From positions 1,674,001-1,738,000 of the forward strand of contig OZ253445.1 of assembly GCA_965261165.1 (NCBI GenBank): a stretch of DNA of 64,000 nucleotides, read 5' to 3'. Under the pieces are notes generated by a model. The model was given only the letters and a program-made list of their open reading frames with translations, made no database searches and was not told where the DNA came from. This document shows positions 9,998 through 18,961 of the stretch, piece by piece. The translations under genes and the position numbers were made by a program. Within the stretch, counting starts at the first letter, position 1. Every line of letters begins with the position of its first letter. The DNA is from SMWN01 sp965261165. GTDB lineage: Bacteria > Pseudomonadota > Gammaproteobacteria > Eutrophobiales > Eutrophobiaceae.

Positions 9998-10369
9998 ATG
10001 ACGACGATTAATCAATTAGTTAGAAAGCCGAGAAAACGCCAACGTGTAGTCAGCAATGTACGTGCGTTGGAAGCTTGCCCACAAAAACGAGGCGTTTGCA
10101 CCAGAGTCTATACAACGACTCCAAAGAAGCCTAATTCGGCGCTTCGTAAGGTGGCGCGTGTCAGGTTAACAAATGGGCACGAAGTATCGACCTATATTGG
10201 CGGTGAAGGCCATAACTTGCAGGAACACTCCGTGATTCTGATTCGTGGAGGTCGAGTAAAGGATCTGCCTGGTGTTCGATACCATACCGTCCGCGGCACT
10301 TTCGATACATCAGGTGTGGCGGATAGACGTAATGCCCGTTCGAAATATGGCACCAAACGTTCTAAATAA
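9998..10369 (+). CDS. rpsL: 30S ribosomal protein S12
   Basis: S12 sits at the decoding centre of the 30S subunit. The 123-residue product contains TTTPKKPNSALRK with lysine at residue 43 and GGRVKDLPG with lysine at 88. These are the positions whose mutation gives streptomycin resistance, so the sequence is of the sensitive type; the aspartate at 89 is the usual methylthiolation site. It is the first gene of a continuous run of translation genes. The start ATG at 9998 has only a weak upstream purine stretch. The gap to rpsG is 29 bp, shorter than the intergenic S7-binding site used by E. coli. Confidence 0.98.
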   Translation: MTTINQLVRKPRKRQRVVSNVRALEACPQKRGVCTRVYTTTPKKPNSALRKVARVRLTNGHEVSTYIGGEGHNLQEHSVILIRGGRVKDLPGVRYHTVRGTFDTSGVADRRNARSKYGTKRSK

Positions 10370-10398
10370 TTAAAAGAGAATTTTAATAGAGTACTGAT

Positions 10399-10869
10399 AT
10401 GTCAAGAAGAAGGGTTGCCGAGAAGAGAGAGAGTTTGCCTGATCCTAAGTATGGTGATCATACGTTGGCCAAGTTCATTAATATGATCATGCAAAGCGGC
10501 AAAAAATCCGTTGCAGAAAAAATTGTGTATGGGGCTTTGGTTGAGATGGGTGAAAAAGGGAAGGGTGAACCACTGACGCTCTTTGCCAAAGCACTCGAAA
10601 ACGTCAAGCCCATAGTTGAAGTCAAATCTAGACGTGTTGGTGGTGCAACCTATCAGGTGCCTGCAGAAGTGCGTCAAGCAAGAAGCGTTACTTTGGCAAT
10701 GCGTTGGTTAGTTGATGCTGCCAAGAAAAGAAGCGAAAAAAATATGGGACTGCGTCTGGCAGGTGAATTACTGGATGCTTCTGAAAATAAAGGTACTGCC
10801 ATCAAAAAGCGTGAAGACACGCACAAAATGGCTGAAGCGAATAAAGCTTTCTCTCATTTCCGTTGGTAA
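10399..10869 (+). CDS. rpsG: 30S ribosomal protein S7
   Basis: S7 is a primary 16S rRNA binder that nucleates assembly of the 30S head and contacts E-site tRNA. The 156-residue sequence has the family N-terminus MSRRRVAEKR, the beta-hairpin region VEVKSRRVGGATYQVPAEV and the C-terminal HKMAEANKAFSHFRW. ATG at 10399 follows rpsL by 29 bp and fusA starts 39 bp later, so the conventional rpsL-rpsG-fusA-tuf order is kept. In E. coli S7 represses this operon through the rpsL-rpsG spacer, but the spacer here looks too short for that structure. Confidence 0.98.
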   Translation: MSRRRVAEKRESLPDPKYGDHTLAKFINMIMQSGKKSVAEKIVYGALVEMGEKGKGEPLTLFAKALENVKPIVEVKSRRVGGATYQVPAEVRQARSVTLAMRWLVDAAKKRSEKNMGLRLAGELLDASENKGTAIKKREDTHKMAEANKAFSHFRW

Positions 10870-10908
10870 ATCTTTAGAAATTTAAATTTAAGAAAGAATA
10901 ATATTAAA

Positions 10909-13011
10909 GTGCCAAGAACAACACCAATAGAACGCTATCGCAATATCGGTATTATGGCCCATATTGACGCTGGCAAGACCACCACCACGGAACGTGTCCT
11001 GTTCTATACTGGCGTCTCGCATAAAATTGGTGAGGTGCACGATGGTGCTGCGACCATGGACTGGATGGAGCAGGAGCAGGAAAGAGGCATTACGATTACT
11101 TCAGCTGCTACAACTTGTTTCTGGAAAGGTATGGCAGGCCAACATGATGAACACCGTATTAATATTATTGATACACCTGGGCACGTTGACTTTACTATTG
11201 AGGTAGAACGTTCATTGCGTGTACTCGATGGTGCTTGTGCGGTATTTTGTGCTGTAGGCGGAGTTGAGCCTCAGTCTGAGACGGTTTGGAGACAGGCAAA
11301 TAAATATAACGTGCCGCGTATGGCATTCGTCAATAAAATGGATCGTGCAGGTGCGGATTTCCTCAGAGTTGTCGAACAAATCAATCAACACCTTGGCGGT
11401 AATGCCGTGCCTGTACAGCTTGCAATTGGCAGTGGAGATAATTTTACAGGCGTAGTTGACCTGATCAGGATGAAAGAAATCTATTGGGAAGAGGCCAATA
11501 TGGGCTCCAAGTATGAAGAGCGCAAAATCTCTGCTGAGCTGCAAACGCTTTGTGAAAAATGGCGTGAAAATCTGGTTGAGTCTGCAGCAGAAGCTAATGA
11601 AGAGTTGATGGATAAATATCTTGAGGAAAGCGATCTGTCAGTGGCAGATATCAAGCAAGGTATTCGCAGCAGAACATTGGCCAACGAGATTGTTCCAGTA
11701 TTTTGTGGCTCAGCTTTTAAGAATAAGGGCATTCAGGCCATGTTAGATGGCATCATTGATTACATGCCATCGCCAGTAGACGTTCATGCCATCAAGGGCA
11801 TCCTTGATGATGGTAAAAATACCGAAGCAGATAGATCAGCAAAGGATGATGCACCATTTGCTGCATTAGCATTCAAAATTGCAACAGACCCTTTTGTAGG
11901 TAACCTGACTTTCTTTAGAGTATATTCTGGAGTCTTGAATTCTGGAGATACTGTTTATAACCCAATTAAAGGTAAAAAAGATCGCATCGGCCGTATCCTG
12001 CAGATGCATGCAAATAGTCGCGAAGAAACTAAAGAAGTTAGAGCAGGTGATATTGCTGCTGCTGTGGGCCTCAAAAATGTAACAACGGGTGATACGCTTT
12101 GCGATACAGATAATGTGATCACATTAGAGCGCATGGGATTTCCAGAGCCAGTCATCGCTGTTGCAGTAGAACCAAAAACAAAAGAAGACCAGGAGAAAAT
12201 GGGCATTGCGCTGGGTAAACTAACGCATGAAGATCCATCATTCTGGGTATCCACGGATGAAGAGTCTGGCCAAACCATTATCGCTGGTATGGGCGAGCTG
12301 CATCTGGAAATCATTGTTGATCGCATGAAGCGCGAGTTTAGTGTCGAAGCAAATGTGGGTAAACCTCAAGTAGCCTATCGTGAAACAATTCGCAAGGTTG
12401 TTGAGAAGGTTGAAGGTAAATTTGTTCGTCAATCTGGTGGTCGTGGCCAATATGGGCATGTAGTATTCAAATTGGAACCGCAGATATCAGGTGCAGGTTA
12501 TGAGTTCATTAATGAAGTTGTTGGTGGCTCAGTCCCTAGAGAATATATCTCTGCAGTGGATAAGGGTGTGCAGGAACAAATGCTTAACGGCATTTTGGCA
12601 GGTTACCCAGTTGAAGATGTTAAAGTAACTTTGTTCGATGGTTCCTATCATGATGTTGACTCTAACGAAATGGCGTTTAAAACTGCCGGCTCAATGGGGT
12701 TCAAGGCAGGTGCCATACAGGCAGATCCGGTATTGCTGGAGCCGGTGATGAAGGTTGAGATTGTGACGCCGGAAGATTATCTGGGCACGGTGAATGGTGA
12801 TTTAAACAGGCGTCGTGGCATATTGCAGGGTACTGATAATTCACCTGCAGGAAAGGTGATACGTGCAGAAGTGCCGTTATCCGAAATGTTTGGGTATGCG
12901 ACTGACCTGCGTTCGGCAACGCAAGGACGTGCGACGTATACCATGGAGTTTGAAAAATATAATGAGGTTCCGGCAAATATCGCTGAGGCCATCGTCAATA
13001 AATACCATTAA
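10909..13011 (+). CDS. fusA: elongation factor G
   Basis: EF-G is the GTPase that drives translocation of tRNA and mRNA. The 700-residue protein has the P-loop AHIDAGKTT near residue 20, switch motif RGITITSAATT, DTPGHVDF and NKMD nucleotide-binding motifs, followed by EF-G domains II to V including GMGELHLEIIVDR and the domain IV stretch RQSGGRGQYGHV. The start is GTG at 10909, giving MPRTTPIERYRNIGI. It lies between rpsG and tuf in the str operon. No features suggest the fusidic-acid-protective paralogue or mitochondrial-like EF-G2. Confidence 0.98.
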   Translation: MPRTTPIERYRNIGIMAHIDAGKTTTTERVLFYTGVSHKIGEVHDGAATMDWMEQEQERGITITSAATTCFWKGMAGQHDEHRINIIDTPGHVDFTIEVERSLRVLDGACAVFCAVGGVEPQSETVWRQANKYNVPRMAFVNKMDRAGADFLRVVEQINQHLGGNAVPVQLAIGSGDNFTGVVDLIRMKEIYWEEANMGSKYEERKISAELQTLCEKWRENLVESAAEANEELMDKYLEESDLSVADIKQGIRSRTLANEIVPVFCGSAFKNKGIQAMLDGIIDYMPSPVDVHAIKGILDDGKNTEADRSAKDDAPFAALAFKIATDPFVGNLTFFRVYSGVLNSGDTVYNPIKGKKDRIGRILQMHANSREETKEVRAGDIAAAVGLKNVTTGDTLCDTDNVITLERMGFPEPVIAVAVEPKTKEDQEKMGIALGKLTHEDPSFWVSTDEESGQTIIAGMGELHLEIIVDRMKREFSVEANVGKPQVAYRETIRKVVEKVEGKFVRQSGGRGQYGHVVFKLEPQISGAGYEFINEVVGGSVPREYISAVDKGVQEQMLNGILAGYPVEDVKVTLFDGSYHDVDSNEMAFKTAGSMGFKAGAIQADPVLLEPVMKVEIVTPEDYLGTVNGDLNRRRGILQGTDNSPAGKVIRAEVPLSEMFGYATDLRSATQGRATYTMEFEKYNEVPANIAEAIVNKYH

Positions 13012-13047
13012 AATTAACAAACTTTAAAGATAAGGGGGTGATTAGCT

Positions 13048-14238
13048 GTGTCGAAGGAGAGATTTGAACGCACGAAACCACATGTAAATGTGGGAACGAT
13101 AGGTCATGTTGATCATGGTAAGACGACGCTGACAGCGGCAATCACCAAGACCATGGCAGATGCCCATGGCGGTGAATTCAAAGCCTACGATCAGATTGAT
13201 AACGCGCCAGAAGAAAGGGAACGCGGTATCACGATTGCCACAGCACACGTCGAATACGAAAGTAGTAATCGTCACTATGCGCATGTTGATTGTCCAGGAC
13301 ATGCTGATTATGTAAAGAACATGATCACAGGTGCAGCGCAGATGGACGGGGCGATTCTGGTCTGTAGTGCAGCGGATGGCCCGATGCCACAGACCCGCGA
13401 GCATATTCTGTTAGCACGTCAGGTGGGCGTGCCTTACGTCGTGGTTTATTTGAACAAAGCGGACCAGGTTGATGATGAGGAATTGTTAGAGCTGGTTGAA
13501 ATGGAAGTCCGAGAGCTGTTGGACCTCTACGAATTTCCAGGAGATGATACTCCGATAGTGACAGGCTCAGCGCTGAAAGCTTCAGAAGGTGATGAAAGCG
13601 ATATAGGTATTCCTTCTATTCTGAAACTGGTCGCAGCGATGGATGATTACATTCCAGTGCCCGAACGCCCGGTAGATCAGGCATTTTTGATGCCGATTGA
13701 AGACGTTTTCTCTATTTCTGGTCGCGGCACTGTGGTGACTGGACGTGTTGAGCGAGGAGTTGTTAAAGTGGGTGAAGAAATTGAGATTGTGGGTATTAAA
13801 GAAACGCAGAAGACCACCTGCACTGGTGTTGAGATGTTCCGGAAGTTGTTAGACGAAGGTCAGGCGGGAGACAATGTTGGTGTTCTATTACGAGGCACCA
13901 AGCGTGAAGAAGTCGAACGTGGCCAGGTGTTATGTCACCCAGGTTCAATTACGCCACATACTCGTTTTGAAGCAGAAATCTATGTGTTATCGAAAGATGA
14001 AGGTGGTCGTCATACGCCCTTCTTTGCGAACTACCGTCCACAGTTTTACTTCCGTACCACAGATGTGACGGGCGCAGTTGAATTACCTAAAGACACAGAG
14101 ATGGTGATGCCTGGGGATAACATCAAATTAGATGTGACTTTGATTAACCCGATTGCGATGGAAGAAGGCTTACGCTTTGCTATTCGTGAAGGTGGTCGTA
14201 CCGTGGGTGCGGGCATCGTCGCTAAAGTTATTGAGTAA
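13048..14238 (+). CDS. tuf: elongation factor Tu
   Basis: EF-Tu delivers aminoacyl-tRNA to the ribosomal A site as a GTP complex. The 396-residue protein shows GHVDHGKTT, RGITIATAHVEY, DCPGHADY and NKAD GTPase motifs, then domains 2 and 3 ending in GRTVGAGIVAKVIE. The start is GTG at 13048 with a strong AAGGGGGTG upstream. rpsJ begins only 5 bp after the stop, so there is no separate S10 leader. Many gammaproteobacteria have a second tuf copy; it is not in this window. Confidence 0.99.
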   Translation: MSKERFERTKPHVNVGTIGHVDHGKTTLTAAITKTMADAHGGEFKAYDQIDNAPEERERGITIATAHVEYESSNRHYAHVDCPGHADYVKNMITGAAQMDGAILVCSAADGPMPQTREHILLARQVGVPYVVVYLNKADQVDDEELLELVEMEVRELLDLYEFPGDDTPIVTGSALKASEGDESDIGIPSILKLVAAMDDYIPVPERPVDQAFLMPIEDVFSISGRGTVVTGRVERGVVKVGEEIEIVGIKETQKTTCTGVEMFRKLLDEGQAGDNVGVLLRGTKREEVERGQVLCHPGSITPHTRFEAEIYVLSKDEGGRHTPFFANYRPQFYFRTTDVTGAVELPKDTEMVMPGDNIKLDVTLINPIAMEEGLRFAIREGGRTVGAGIVAKVIE

Positions 14239-14243
14239 TATTT

Positions 14244-14558
14244 ATGACTGAACAACAGGTAATACGAATTTGTTTGAAAGCATTTGATCATCGTTTGATT
14301 GATCAATCAACACGTGAAATCGTCGAAACAGCTAAACGGACTGGTGCGCAGGTAAAGGGTCCAATCCCTCTGCCAACCAAGAAGGAAAGAGTCACGATTT
14401 TGATATCACCGCATGTAAATAAAAATGCGCGTGATCAGTATGAAATTCGCACACACAAACGTTTGATGGATATCGTCAATCCAACAGACAAGACAGTTGA
14501 TGCATTGATGAGACTAGATCTTGCTGCTGGCGTAGATGTGCAAATTAAACTTAATTAA
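14244..14558 (+). CDS. rpsJ: 30S ribosomal protein S10 (NusE)
   Basis: S10 is a 30S head protein that also acts as NusE in antitermination complexes. The 104-residue product has the family signature GPIPLPTKKERVTILISPHVNK and EIRTHKRL. It starts 5 bp after tuf, so translation is probably coupled, and the long L4-binding leader found before rpsJ in E. coli is absent. rplC follows after 36 bp. This is the junction where the str operon runs straight into the S10 operon. Confidence 0.98.
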   Translation: MTEQQVIRICLKAFDHRLIDQSTREIVETAKRTGAQVKGPIPLPTKKERVTILISPHVNKNARDQYEIRTHKRLMDIVNPTDKTVDALMRLDLAAGVDVQIKLN

Positions 14559-14594
14559 TCCAGAAACATATATTTTGGCATTGGCAGCAAGATA

Positions 14595-15233
14595 ATGACT
14601 ATTGGGCTTATTGGACGCAAACGGGGAATGACCAGGCTCTTCACAGAAGATGGTCATTCAATACCTGTAACAGTTATTGAGGCCGAAATTAATCGGGTTG
14701 CTCGACTTACCTGCCCTGAAAAGGATGGGTATCAAGCTGTACAGGTTGCTTGGGGCAGTAAGAAACCAGGCAAAGCGACGAAAGCAATCGCGGGTGCTTA
14801 CGCTAAAGCCAATATTGATTTGGGAGAAGGCCTGATTGAATATCGAATTACGAATAAAGAAGAATTACCTGAAGGCGGCGAATTTAAAGTTGATATGTTT
14901 GAAGCAGGGCAGAAGGTTGATATTTCTGGAGCGACTATTGGCAAGGGTTATGGCGGTGTAATTAAGCGTCATAATTTCAGTCACCAAAGAAATTCTCATG
15001 GCAACTCAATCTCTCATCGTGCTCCTGGAGCTATTGGGCAATGTCAGACACCTGGTCGGGTGTTCAAAGGTAAGAAGATGGCTGGCCAAATGGGCAATGT
15101 AAAAAGAACCTCACAAAATCTTGAGATTATAAGAGTAGATAGTGAAAGAAACCTTTTATTGATTAAAGGTTCAGTGCCGGGCGCCAAAGGCGGCAAGGTA
15201 ATTATCAAACCATCAGTGAAGGCTCGTGCTTAA
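14595..15233 (+). CDS. rplC: 50S ribosomal protein L3
   Basis: L3 is an early-assembling 50S protein whose extended loop approaches the peptidyl transferase centre. The 212-residue sequence begins MTIGLIGRKRGMTRLF. It contains the loop region SHGNSISHRAPGAIGQCQTPGRV and KKMAGQMGN; the glutamine of the latter is the usual PrmB methylation site. The protein ends with the basic GGKVIIKPSVKARA. It lies between rpsJ and rplD in conserved S10-operon order. Confidence 0.98.
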   Translation: MTIGLIGRKRGMTRLFTEDGHSIPVTVIEAEINRVARLTCPEKDGYQAVQVAWGSKKPGKATKAIAGAYAKANIDLGEGLIEYRITNKEELPEGGEFKVDMFEAGQKVDISGATIGKGYGGVIKRHNFSHQRNSHGNSISHRAPGAIGQCQTPGRVFKGKKMAGQMGNVKRTSQNLEIIRVDSERNLLLIKGSVPGAKGGKVIIKPSVKARA

Positions 15234-15256
15234 AAGGTCAATTTTTCAGGGTTCTT

Positions 15257-15874
15257 ATGGAATTAAAACTAAAACAATTAAATAAAAAAGCTGACGGAAA
15301 GGTTACCGTTGCTGACAGCATTTTTGCTGCTGAATACAACGAAGCGCTTATCCATCAAGCATTAACAGCTTTTATGACTAGTTCACGAGCGGGCACCAAG
15401 GCGCAAAAAACGCGTTCTGATGTCCGTGGTGGCGGTAGAAAGCCATGGAAACAGAAAGGTACTGGCCGCGCCAGATCAGGAACCATACGCAGCCCAATAT
15501 GGAGAAGTGGCGGTGTTACCTTTGCAGCTAGGCCAAGAGATTATTCTCAGAAGCTGAATAAAAAAATGTATCGAGGCGCCATGCGTTCAATCCTTGCTGA
15601 ACTGGTTCGTCAGGAAAGGTTGGTATTGATTGATGAATTCACTGTTGATGTACCGAAAACAAAAGACATGGTGGCACAATTGAAGTCAATGGACATGGAT
15701 AATGTATTGATTGTGACGGATGAAATGACAGAAAATCTTTTTTTGTCTACAAGAAATATTTCTTATGTTGATGTTGTGGATACAGAGGAAATTAATCCTT
15801 ATCTGCTGATCGGTTACAATAGGATATTAATGACACGGGGTGCGCTTGCTAAAGTAGAGGAATTGTTAGCATGA
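15257..15874 (+). CDS. rplD: 50S ribosomal protein L4
   Basis: L4 lines the peptide exit tunnel with its basic loop. In E. coli it also represses its own operon. The 205-residue protein has the tunnel loop RGGGRKPWKQKGTGRARSGT and the following SPIWRSGGVTFAARPRDY, plus the C-terminal alpha/beta domain. Its last codons overlap rplW by 4 bp (ATGA), indicating translational coupling. Because rpsJ has almost no leader, the classical L4 attenuation target is not evident here. Confidence 0.98.
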   Translation: MELKLKQLNKKADGKVTVADSIFAAEYNEALIHQALTAFMTSSRAGTKAQKTRSDVRGGGRKPWKQKGTGRARSGTIRSPIWRSGGVTFAARPRDYSQKLNKKMYRGAMRSILAELVRQERLVLIDEFTVDVPKTKDMVAQLKSMDMDNVLIVTDEMTENLFLSTRNISYVDVVDTEEINPYLLIGYNRILMTRGALAKVEELLA

Positions 15875-16170
15875 GCTTGAGCCAAGAAAAATTAATGAAT
15901 GTTGTGCTGGAACCTCGCGTAACTGAGAAGAGTACGTTGGTAGGAGAAAAGTATAATCAATTCGTATTTAAAGTATTAAAAAATGCAACTAAGCCTGAGA
16001 TTAAAAATGCAGTCGAGTTGCTTTTTAAGGTTGAAGTTGAATCTGTTCGGGTGACTAACGTAAAGGGTAAAAATAAAGTATTTAAACGTGAGCGAGGTAA
16101 ACGTCCAGACTGGAAGAAGGTCTACGTGAAACTAAAACCCGGTTTCGATATTGATTTTTTGGGAGCATAG
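15871..16170 (+). CDS. rplW: 50S ribosomal protein L23
   Basis: L23 sits at the tunnel exit and is the docking site for trigger factor and the signal recognition particle. The 99-residue product shows MNVVLEPRVTEKST, the conserved VFKVLKNATKPEIKNAVELLF helix and the basic loop VRVTNVKGKNKVFKRERGKRPDWKK. Its ATG at 15871 overlaps the rplD stop codon. rplB follows after about 20 bp. Confidence 0.98.
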   Translation: MSLSQEKLMNVVLEPRVTEKSTLVGEKYNQFVFKVLKNATKPEIKNAVELLFKVEVESVRVTNVKGKNKVFKRERGKRPDWKKVYVKLKPGFDIDFLGA

Positions 16171-16190
16171 TTTAAGTACTATGATTGATT

Positions 16191-17015
16191 ATGATATTAG
16201 TTAAACCAAAACCAACATCTGCAGGGCGTCGTTCACAAGTTAAGGTCGTGAGTCCTGAGCTGCACAAGGGTGCGCCTTATGAACCTTTGCTTGAAAAGCA
16301 AAGCAAAAATTCAGGTCGTAATAACGATGGTCGTATTACCGTACGTCATCGCGGTGGTGGCGCTAAACAGCGCTATCGTGTGATTGACTTCAAACGTAAT
16401 AAAGATGGTATCGCAGCAAAAGTTGAGCGTATTGAGTATGACCCAAATAGAACTGCACATATTGCCTTATTATTATTTGCAGATGGCGAGCGTCGTTACA
16501 TCATCGCTTCAGAAGGCCTGAAAGAAAATTATGACGTTATGTCAGGCGAAACCGCACCGATTAAAGTGGGCAACTGCATGCCGTTAAGAAATATGCCTTT
16601 AGGTACAACGGTTCATTGTGTAGAAATGAAGCCTGGCAAGGGTGCTCAAATGGCAAGAAGTGCAGGTGCCAGCGTACAACTGGTCGCCCGTGAAGGCAGT
16701 TATGCAACCTTAAGAATGCGCTCGGGTGAGATGAGAAAAGTTCTAGCTGAATGTCGCGCAACGATTGGTGAAGTAGGTAATGGTGAACACGCGCTTAGGT
16801 CATTGGGTAAAGCCGGCGCCAAAAGATGGCGTGGTGTACGACCAACGGTACGAGGCGTTGCTATGAATCCTGTTGATCATCCACATGGTGGTGGCGAAGG
16901 AAGAACCTCAGGTGGCCGCCACCCAGTAACCCCTTGGGGTGTACCGACTAAAGGCTATAAAACTCGTAAAAACAAACGTTCAGACAATTTGATTATACGC
17001 AAACGTCAAAAATAA
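16191..17015 (+). CDS. rplB: 50S ribosomal protein L2
   Basis: L2 binds 23S rRNA domain IV and is required for subunit joining and peptidyl transferase activity. The 274-residue product contains NNDGRITVRHRGGGAKQRYR and the strongly conserved MNPVDHPHGGGEGRTSGGRH loop near the catalytic centre. I chose ATG at 16191 (MILVKPKPTSAGRR, matching relatives) over an in-frame TTG at 16185 that adds two residues; the Shine-Dalgarno signal is weak for both. rpsS starts 12 bp downstream. Confidence 0.96.
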   Translation: MILVKPKPTSAGRRSQVKVVSPELHKGAPYEPLLEKQSKNSGRNNDGRITVRHRGGGAKQRYRVIDFKRNKDGIAAKVERIEYDPNRTAHIALLLFADGERRYIIASEGLKENYDVMSGETAPIKVGNCMPLRNMPLGTTVHCVEMKPGKGAQMARSAGASVQLVAREGSYATLRMRSGEMRKVLAECRATIGEVGNGEHALRSLGKAGAKRWRGVRPTVRGVAMNPVDHPHGGGEGRTSGGRHPVTPWGVPTKGYKTRKNKRSDNLIIRKRQK

Positions 17016-17027
17016 CGGAAACAATAG

Positions 17028-17300
17028 ATGGCACGTTCAATTAAAAAAGGCCCATTCGTTGATCATCATTTAGCAAAGAAAATTGATGTTGCTAAAGAAT
17101 CGAATGATAAGCGACCAATTAAAACCTGGTCACGTCGGTCAATGGTATTACCTAACATGGTTAGTTTAACCATCGCTGTACATAATGGTCGCGATCATGT
17201 GCCAGTTTATATTACTGAAAACATGGTTGGCCACAAGCTGGGTGAATTTGCAGGTACTCGTACTTTCAGAGGCCATTTTGCAGATCAGAAAGGTAAATAA
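17028..17300 (+). CDS. rpsS: 30S ribosomal protein S19
   Basis: S19 is located in the 30S head, forms a complex with S13 and contacts the A-site finger. The 90-residue sequence begins MARSIKKGPFVDHHLAKK and has the typical KTWSRRSMVLPNMV and HKLGEFAGTRTFRGH blocks. The protein ends at 17300 and the ribosome-binding sequence of rplV begins in the next base, so the two genes are closely coupled within the S10 operon. Confidence 0.98.
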   Translation: MARSIKKGPFVDHHLAKKIDVAKESNDKRPIKTWSRRSMVLPNMVSLTIAVHNGRDHVPVYITENMVGHKLGEFAGTRTFRGHFADQKGK

Positions 17301-17312
17301 TTGGAGTCTATG

Positions 17313-17651
17313 ATGCCGACATCAGCGAAACTTAAAAACTCAAGAATTTCTCCACAGAAGATGCGTCTGGTTGCGGATCAGGTTAGAGGTTTGCCTGTGG
17401 AAAAAGCATTGGATGTACTTACATTCAGTAACAAAAAAGCAGCGACTGTAATCAAGAAAGTGCTCGAATCTGCAATTGCCAATGCAGAACATAATGATGG
17501 TGCTGATATCGATGAATTGAATATCTCCGAAATACTTGTTGATGCGGGCCCAACAATGAAACGGTTACGTCCCAGAGCACGCGGCCGTGCAGACAGAATT
17601 ATAAAGAGAACTAGTCACTTGAAAATGACTGTCTCAGAGACAGAAGGATAA
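17313..17651 (+). CDS. rplV: 50S ribosomal protein L22
   Basis: L22 has a long beta-hairpin reaching into the exit tunnel, where macrolide-resistance changes map. The sequence has SAKLKNSRISPQKMRLVADQVRG at the start and the hairpin AGPTMKRLRPRARGRADRI, without deletion. In-frame starts exist at TTG 17301, ATG 17310 and ATG 17313. GGAG at 17303-17306 is best spaced (6 bases) for 17313, giving 112 residues, close to the family length of 110. Confidence 0.94.
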   Translation: MPTSAKLKNSRISPQKMRLVADQVRGLPVEKALDVLTFSNKKAATVIKKVLESAIANAEHNDGADIDELNISEILVDAGPTMKRLRPRARGRADRIIKRTSHLKMTVSETEG

Positions 17652-17658
17652 GAGTTTA

Positions 17659-18336
17659 ATGGGTCAAAAAGTACATCCGACAGGCATACGTCTAGGTATT
17701 GTTAAAGACTGGACATCGACATGGTATGCCGACTCCAAGGACTACTCTAAGTTTCTTTACACAGATTTAAAAGTACGTGAATACCTGCAGAAGAAATTGG
17801 AAAGTGCCTCGGTTAGTCGAATTCAGATTGAACGTCCGGCTAATAACGCGAGAATTATTATTCACACCGCAAGACCAGGGATTGTAATTGGTAAAAAAGG
17901 TGAAGATATTGATCGTTTACGCATCGCTGTCTCAAAAATGATGGGCGTCCCGGCTCAAGTAAGCGTTGAAGAAATTCGGAAGCCAGAACTTGATGCGACA
18001 TTGGTTGCGCAGAATGTTGCATCTCAACTAGAACGACGAATCATGTATCGCCGCGCGATGAAACGTGCAGTGACCAATACCATGAGGTTAGGTGCTGAAG
18101 GTATCAAAATTAATCTTGCTGGAAGGCTGAATGGTGCAGAGATTGCGCGTTCAGAGTGGTCTAGGGAAGGCCGTGTTCCGCTACACACATTGAGAGCGGA
18201 TATTGATTACGGAGTTGCAGAAGCAGCTACAACCTATGGGATTATCGGTATTAAGGTCTGGATATTTAAAGGTGAAATTTTTAATCATGGTAATAGTGCA
18301 GAAGCTGGAACCAATGAAGAAATCTCTACAAGCTGA
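17659..18336 (+). CDS. rpsC: 30S ribosomal protein S3
   Basis: S3 forms part of the mRNA entry channel of the 30S subunit. The 225-residue protein begins MGQKVHPTGIRLGIVKDW and has the KH-domain loop IVIGKKGEDID. The C-terminal domain contains LAGRLNGAEIARSEW and HTLRADIDYG. ATG at 17659 lies 7 bp after rplV; rplP follows after 14 bp. The C-terminal tail is slightly shorter than in E. coli, a common variation. Confidence 0.98.
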   Translation: MGQKVHPTGIRLGIVKDWTSTWYADSKDYSKFLYTDLKVREYLQKKLESASVSRIQIERPANNARIIIHTARPGIVIGKKGEDIDRLRIAVSKMMGVPAQVSVEEIRKPELDATLVAQNVASQLERRIMYRRAMKRAVTNTMRLGAEGIKINLAGRLNGAEIARSEWSREGRVPLHTLRADIDYGVAEAATTYGIIGIKVWIFKGEIFNHGNSAEAGTNEEISTS

Positions 18337-18350
18337 CGGGTATGGAATAA

Positions 18351-18764
18351 GTGCTACAACCTAAAAGAACGAAATTCAAAAAACAAAACAAAGGTCGTAA
18401 CCGCGGTCTGGCTACTGTAAGTAATAAAGTGAGCTTTGGTGAGTATGGTTTAAAGGCAACGACTCGTGGACGCATTACGGCTCGTCAAATAGAAGCCGCA
18501 CGCAGAACTATTACTCGTAAAATTAAACGTGGCGGGAAACTCTGGATCAGGGTATTTCCAGATAAACCAATTACCAAGAAGCCCCTGGAAGTACGTCAGG
18601 GCAAAGGTAAGGGTAATGTTGAATACTGGATTGCGCAGATTCAACCAGGCAGGATGCTCTATGAACTTGAAGGTGTAGATGAAGATTTGGCAAGAAGAGC
18701 TTTCAAATTAGCTTCAGCCAAATTACCTGTAAAAACAACATTTATTGCCAGAACGATATTGTAA
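18351..18764 (+). CDS. rplP: 50S ribosomal protein L16
   Basis: L16 binds between 5S and 23S rRNA near the A-site tRNA elbow. The 137-residue protein begins MLQPKRTKFKKQNKGRNRG and includes FGEYGLKATTRGRITARQIEAARR and VRQGKGKGNVEYWIA. The start is GTG at 18351. Its stop codon shares one base with the rpmC start (TAATG), so rpmC translation probably depends on termination of rplP. Confidence 0.98.
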   Translation: MLQPKRTKFKKQNKGRNRGLATVSNKVSFGEYGLKATTRGRITARQIEAARRTITRKIKRGGKLWIRVFPDKPITKKPLEVRQGKGKGNVEYWIAQIQPGRMLYELEGVDEDLARRAFKLASAKLPVKTTFIARTIL

Positions 18765-18961
18765 TGGATACTGCAGAATTAAGACAAAAGAAAACCGAAG
18801 AATTGGATGCCTTGATATTAGAGCTTATGCGTGAGCAATTTAATTTGCGCATGCAAAAAGGTTCTGGGGAGTTGAGCAAACCAAGCGAAATGAAGCGCGT
18901 ACGTCGTACTATTGCGCGAGTAAAAACAGTCATAGCTGAAATGGCAGCAGGTAATAATTGA
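18764..18961 (+). CDS. rpmC: 50S ribosomal protein L29
   Basis: L29 is a small two-helix protein next to L23 at the tunnel exit. The 65-residue sequence has the antiparallel helices with the family motif LILELMREQFNLRMQKGSGEL and KRVRRTIARVKT. It overlaps rplP by one base at its start and rpsQ by one base at its end (TGATG), so rplP, rpmC and rpsQ are translationally linked. Confidence 0.97.
   Translation: MDTAELRQKKTEELDALILELMREQFNLRMQKGSGELSKPSEMKRVRRTIARVKTVIAEMAAGNN

Noticed and set aside
13048..14238. Fusion or interruption between the str and S10 operons
   Set aside because: All genes are complete and in conserved order; the 5-bp spacing of tuf and rpsJ is natural and not a rearrangement.
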